Shown here piece by piece: positions 60,421-64,000 of a stretch of 64,000 bases of DNA (position 1 is the stretch's first letter; every line of letters begins with the position of its first letter). The notes beneath the pieces are model-generated. The model did not search any database and was not told the origin of the DNA. It saw nothing but the letters and a program-made list of their open reading frames with translations. Both the position numbers and the translations under genes were made by a program. The stretch covers positions 4,843,044 to 4,907,043 of the forward strand of contig VFFE01007486.1 in NCBI GenBank assembly GCA_008921705.1. The letters are read 5' to 3'. The DNA comes from Burhinus oedicnemus. Lineage: Eukaryota; Chordata; Aves; Charadriiformes; Burhinidae.

Positions 60421-63400
60421 TGCTGTTCAATTAGCCTTCTCGGTGCTTTTCACAGGCATAACTGGAAGCTTCAGCAAATTGACACATTTTTAGCAAACTA
60501 TTCTTTATGGCTGCTTCACAAACATTTCTGCTCACTAGAAAAACTTGAATCCTAAAGGAGAATTGTCATTCAGAAAGATAGTAAGGCACGTTTCCCCCTA
60601 AGGAAGTTTCACTGGGATCTTTGTGCTCGCATGTGTTTAACTAGGAGCAAGCTTTTAGTGACAGTTTAGTAAAGAGCAACAAAAATAGTCAAGTGGCAGA
60701 TCTTCAGCTGGGTGTCAAGGCAGCCTCTGACTGTAGTTGTTGCTCAGGAAGATGGCAATTTGTAACACAGTGAAATATTAATGGATTATAATTATCTGAT
60801 GAACTCCATCTTGTCTTTTTTACATTTTTCCTCTGAATAAATGGCATGTTTCTATCTTTGTGCGTATTCTGGGTGTAATCAGGGGGCACCTGATTTGTTC
60901 TACTTTAAAATGTTTACTGGTGTAAAAAGGCTTGCAAAATCGGTGGAAGCCTTTTCATGGTTGAATGATACGGTGCTGGTTTAACTCCTATTCTATAATA
61001 AGCAGCTCATTTCTTTTTGTCCAGCTGGCAGTTCTGTGCATGACTGTGAAGGTACTACAGCATTTAGTATAATCTGGCCATAGCCAACACATCTGTTTTA
61101 TTTGTTTTGTGTCTTCTGGTTGTAAACTCCTTCCAGCTTGTGGAGTATACAAACACGACAAGAGCTTCAAGGATTCAAGCCCTGTCTAGATTAATATGTT
61201 TGAAATGCAGGATGCTTTATTCTAATGATAACACATTCCTTCTAGTAATGAAACTGAGTATCATCAAAGGGAGACAAGAGAAGGAAAGGAGTGAATTCTT
61301 GGAAAATGCTAAATATATAAATCGTGTTTTTACAATCAAAGACTATTGTTCTCTTTCATGATCCCTGTGGTTGAAGGTATTCATGCCACAGGGAGGAACC
61401 GCAGCTATTCAATTTCAGTGAAGTCTGGAATGGAATAATGAGGAAGCTTAATGTTAATTTAATAATTTCCCCCAATTGTTCTGTTCTTAATCCAAGTTTC
61501 CTTTTTCTCTCTTGGTGCCCAAGGCCAGCACCTTGTTGGTGTTGCACGGTAACAGTATGAGAAGGAGTAGGGAAAACGGGCTGTTACTACTTAATCTTGT
61601 GTAAAGAGTCTTTTTGGTGTTTGCTACTCCTGTCTACGTTTAGTAAAATGTTAGTGATGGCCTTTTATTTACCTGTTCACAACTCCTTTTCTTGCGGAGA
61701 CAGTAAGTTCTTAGTTCTCTTCATCTACTTGTTTGATCTCTAGAACAACACCTCTATTGAAAAACATGTATTTTTCCTAAGTCTTGTGAAGTTTTTTTCC
61801 TGTGGATGCAAAAGAAGTAAAACTCCTGGACTGTTCAAGTTTTTGATATTCTAATTTGAATCTGACCTTGACGTTTTAAAATGCATAAAAGAATACACAT
61901 ATTACAGTATCACCAAGAAACATAAAATAAAATACCTAGATGTTTTGAGATTTCATGCTGACATGAATAGTGACGGAATTATTATGAGGCACAGAATGGT
62001 ATAAGGAAGAGCAAAAGCAAAATCATCAGTATGAGTCTTTATATTAACATATGTAGTTTTGCATGTAGATACATATTGTTAAAGGACTTTATAGAAATTA
62101 CTTAGATGCCTCAAAATGCTCATCATAAACATGCTTGCACAGCAGCTGCTGAAATCTAGTGGGACCTAAGTTCAGGAGAGCACTTTACCTTGGGAATCCG
62201 GTAGATGCTCACTAGCCTGTGTCATGCATATGCTCAAAACTGTTTCAGGCTCCAAAGACAGATCCACTCATTCCAATGCACACATCAGAAAGTTGGCATC
62301 CTTTTATTTGCTGTCACTGTTTTTCCTACAGGATCTGTTTCAGAAGAAGAAAAAAATTTTACTCTATTGTTTCTTTTAAGAATTGGCAATAGTTATTATA
62401 GAAGGAATTCCATAAGAAATAGTAAGTCTTACCAAGGTTTCTTCAAGGAGTATGAGGGGAGGACTGGCAGGAGGGAAAGAGGTTTGAAGAAAATAGGAGA
62501 GAATTTTATAAATGGAGTAGTAGTGCAGAGACGAGCCATACAAACACTTCCTGTGTTAAAACGCTGTTGCGAGGAAGGGTGGGCAAGGCACTGAAGATGC
62601 AAGAGAACTATGTGGGAGGTGGAAACCAGGCAAGTTTGAAGTACAGTTCTAACTGTATGAACAGAGGAAAAATATAGGTGAAAACAGTTATGAAAACAAT
62701 CAACTTCAACTGAGATGAGAGAAATTCCTGTCAAAAAAACCTCCAAAGCCATAGCGAAGAATGGGGAAGTAGGAATATTTTAGAATCAAGAAAAGTTGTT
62801 AAAAACAACTCAGGACTGTGTTAGTCTTGTAATCACACAGTAAGCTAGTATCCAGCAATTTCCCTCACCATTGTACAGACTATTTTTCTGGGTTTTTTTT
62901 GTCTGAGAATGAGTAATTTGTTTGGGAGAGGGAGAGGTATAGGACACCGAGTCTGTTTATGCACACACTACAAATCTGCTGCATCTCACCATCCCGAACT
63001 CCCTCCCCCCGAAATGTAGCTCAGCTTTCCTGGAGAACCTGCAGAGGAATCTCACTAGAGTTTTGCCATCACCGTGCCGTCTGCATGATCCCTGTCTTGC
63101 CTTTTCTGCTTGGCCTAGTAGGCAGTTTTCTGAACTCTGTGCTTATTTTCTGGGGTGGGATTGTTTTTTTTCCTCTCATGCCAATGCATACAGGGTGATA
63201 ATGGGGCAGCTGCAGAACTTACTGGGGAAAGAAGGGAAGTTAGAAATGACAACATCAAAGGGCTATAGGCAAAGAAATAAAGAAGGAATGCTAGTGCAGA
63301 TGAATTAAGCAATGGTGATGCTGCGCATGATTAAGGATACTAATACTGACACAGCTATTTTGTTTACAAAATAAAGGGTTAGAAATGGGAATATTTAGAA

Positions 63401-64000
63401 AAAATTACCCTTGGGCTAAAATTCTTAAACCTTGTCTAAGAGTGAATGCCTCTCTCTGGTCACTGGTCATGCGTATATACTTGCCACTGGTATGCATATA
63501 CAATTACAGAAGGTGTATAAGCATAGACATGTCAACAATCTTACTCTTCCCCCCTCAGTGGGGACATTTTGGTATGGCTATTACAACCTGTCAAAAATTT
63601 CAGGAACTCTGGGTTTCACAAGTTAGTTCAGGTAAGCTTAATGAGTACCTAAGGCAAAATGCTTTTCTTCCTCCTGCAGGACCAGTAGCCCACAGGAGGT
63701 GGACACGCATCCCATAAACCTCTCTGCCTGTCTGCCATTCTTCATCTGCAGATATCCAGAGGTCTGCAGCAGCACACGTTTATTCCTGAAGGCCTCAGGA
63801 ACTCATTCTTAAGGACCTGTTTTTGTTATTCCGCTCTAAGGAATACTATTGCTAGGTCTGTTCTGGTAGTGACTAGGAGCTCCAGGTGCAGGGCAGGTTA
63901 TAAAATATTTAGCAACCAAATAGCCTTTACTGTTCTCCTGCAGATTCAGAAAGATGTGAGTGAGTGTAGAAGTCTGGACTGTTCCTTTCTACATTTTTCT

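Larger units (their letters stand above)
54113..64000 (+). other. HDAC9: HDAC9 intron following the first coding exon (partial)
   Basis: Begins with the donor GTAAGAG and runs off the window. The next HDAC9 exon (VDVKSEVPVG..) is not found in any frame. HDAC9 has very long introns in other vertebrates, so this is expected. Contents: a CTTTT-rich pyrimidine tract (55111-55145), one MIR (57875-57960), a GC-raised patch at about 60060-60420 with an exact MEF2-type site, and otherwise AT-rich sequence. The open frames (up to 129 codons, 62205-62594) show no known domain. Confidence 0.85.

Overview
The window is vertebrate nuclear DNA, almost certainly from a bird. Evidence: many CR1 LINE copies that end in the avian ATTCTATGATTCT-type 3' repeats, a solo LTR of a common avian ERVL-like family with a 5-bp target duplication, ancient amniote repeats (MIR, old CR1), AT-rich unique sequence, and one exon that can be named. 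There are no bacterial-style genes. Nearly all open frames over 60 codons are chance frames or lie inside CR1 copies. The sequence contains two 20-N assembly gaps (18455-18474 and 42804-42823).

The one host gene I can name is HDAC9, a class IIa histone deacetylase and MEF2 co-repressor, on the + strand. Its alternative first coding exon (54007-54112) encodes a 35-residue N-terminus with two in-frame starts: MLQTIYESES... and, 28 codons later, the widely annotated MHSMISS. It ends at a consensus splice donor in phase 1. A GC-rich, CpG-rich island (about 52840-53850) lies just upstream and is the likely promoter. It carries G-quadruplex motifs, an octamer, a CCAAT box and several MEF2-like A/T boxes. 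Everything from 54113 to the end is the first part of the following intron. The next coding exon is not in the window.

The 52.8 kb upstream of the island holds no exon I can name. It is 5' flank or an upstream HDAC9 intron, with this layout: ERVL-like solo LTR (4443-4805); old CR1 that lost its reverse-transcriptase region (5840-7380); exon-like segment of unknown status (7919-8000); homeobox/SOX-OCT motif-rich AT block (9830-9990); MIR (15055-15195); a 0.77-kb block present twice around the first gap, very likely a false haplotype duplication (17684-18454 and 18475-19254); MIR (19318-19445); CR1 copies at 19679-20700 (+), 21151-21224 (-), 22295-22926 (-), 28497-28832 (-) and 31381-32110 (+); ancient CR1 at 32255-32815 (-) and 47985-48175 (-); MIR at 41513-41650 (-); and two palindromic MITE-like repeats (48914-48998, 50738-50882). 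A further MIR lies in the HDAC9 intron (57875-57960).

The most interesting observations are: (1) the HDAC9 start exon with nested starts and an upstream mini-ORF; (2) MEF2-type sites in and around its promoter, plus exact CTATTTTTAG sites elsewhere, which fits the known MEF2-HDAC9 feedback; (3) a CR1 copy that matches another 11.5 kb away almost perfectly over about 580 bp and then abruptly diverges; (4) the likely false duplication at the first gap. I found no CRISPR array, rRNA, recognisable tRNA or novel multi-gene system.
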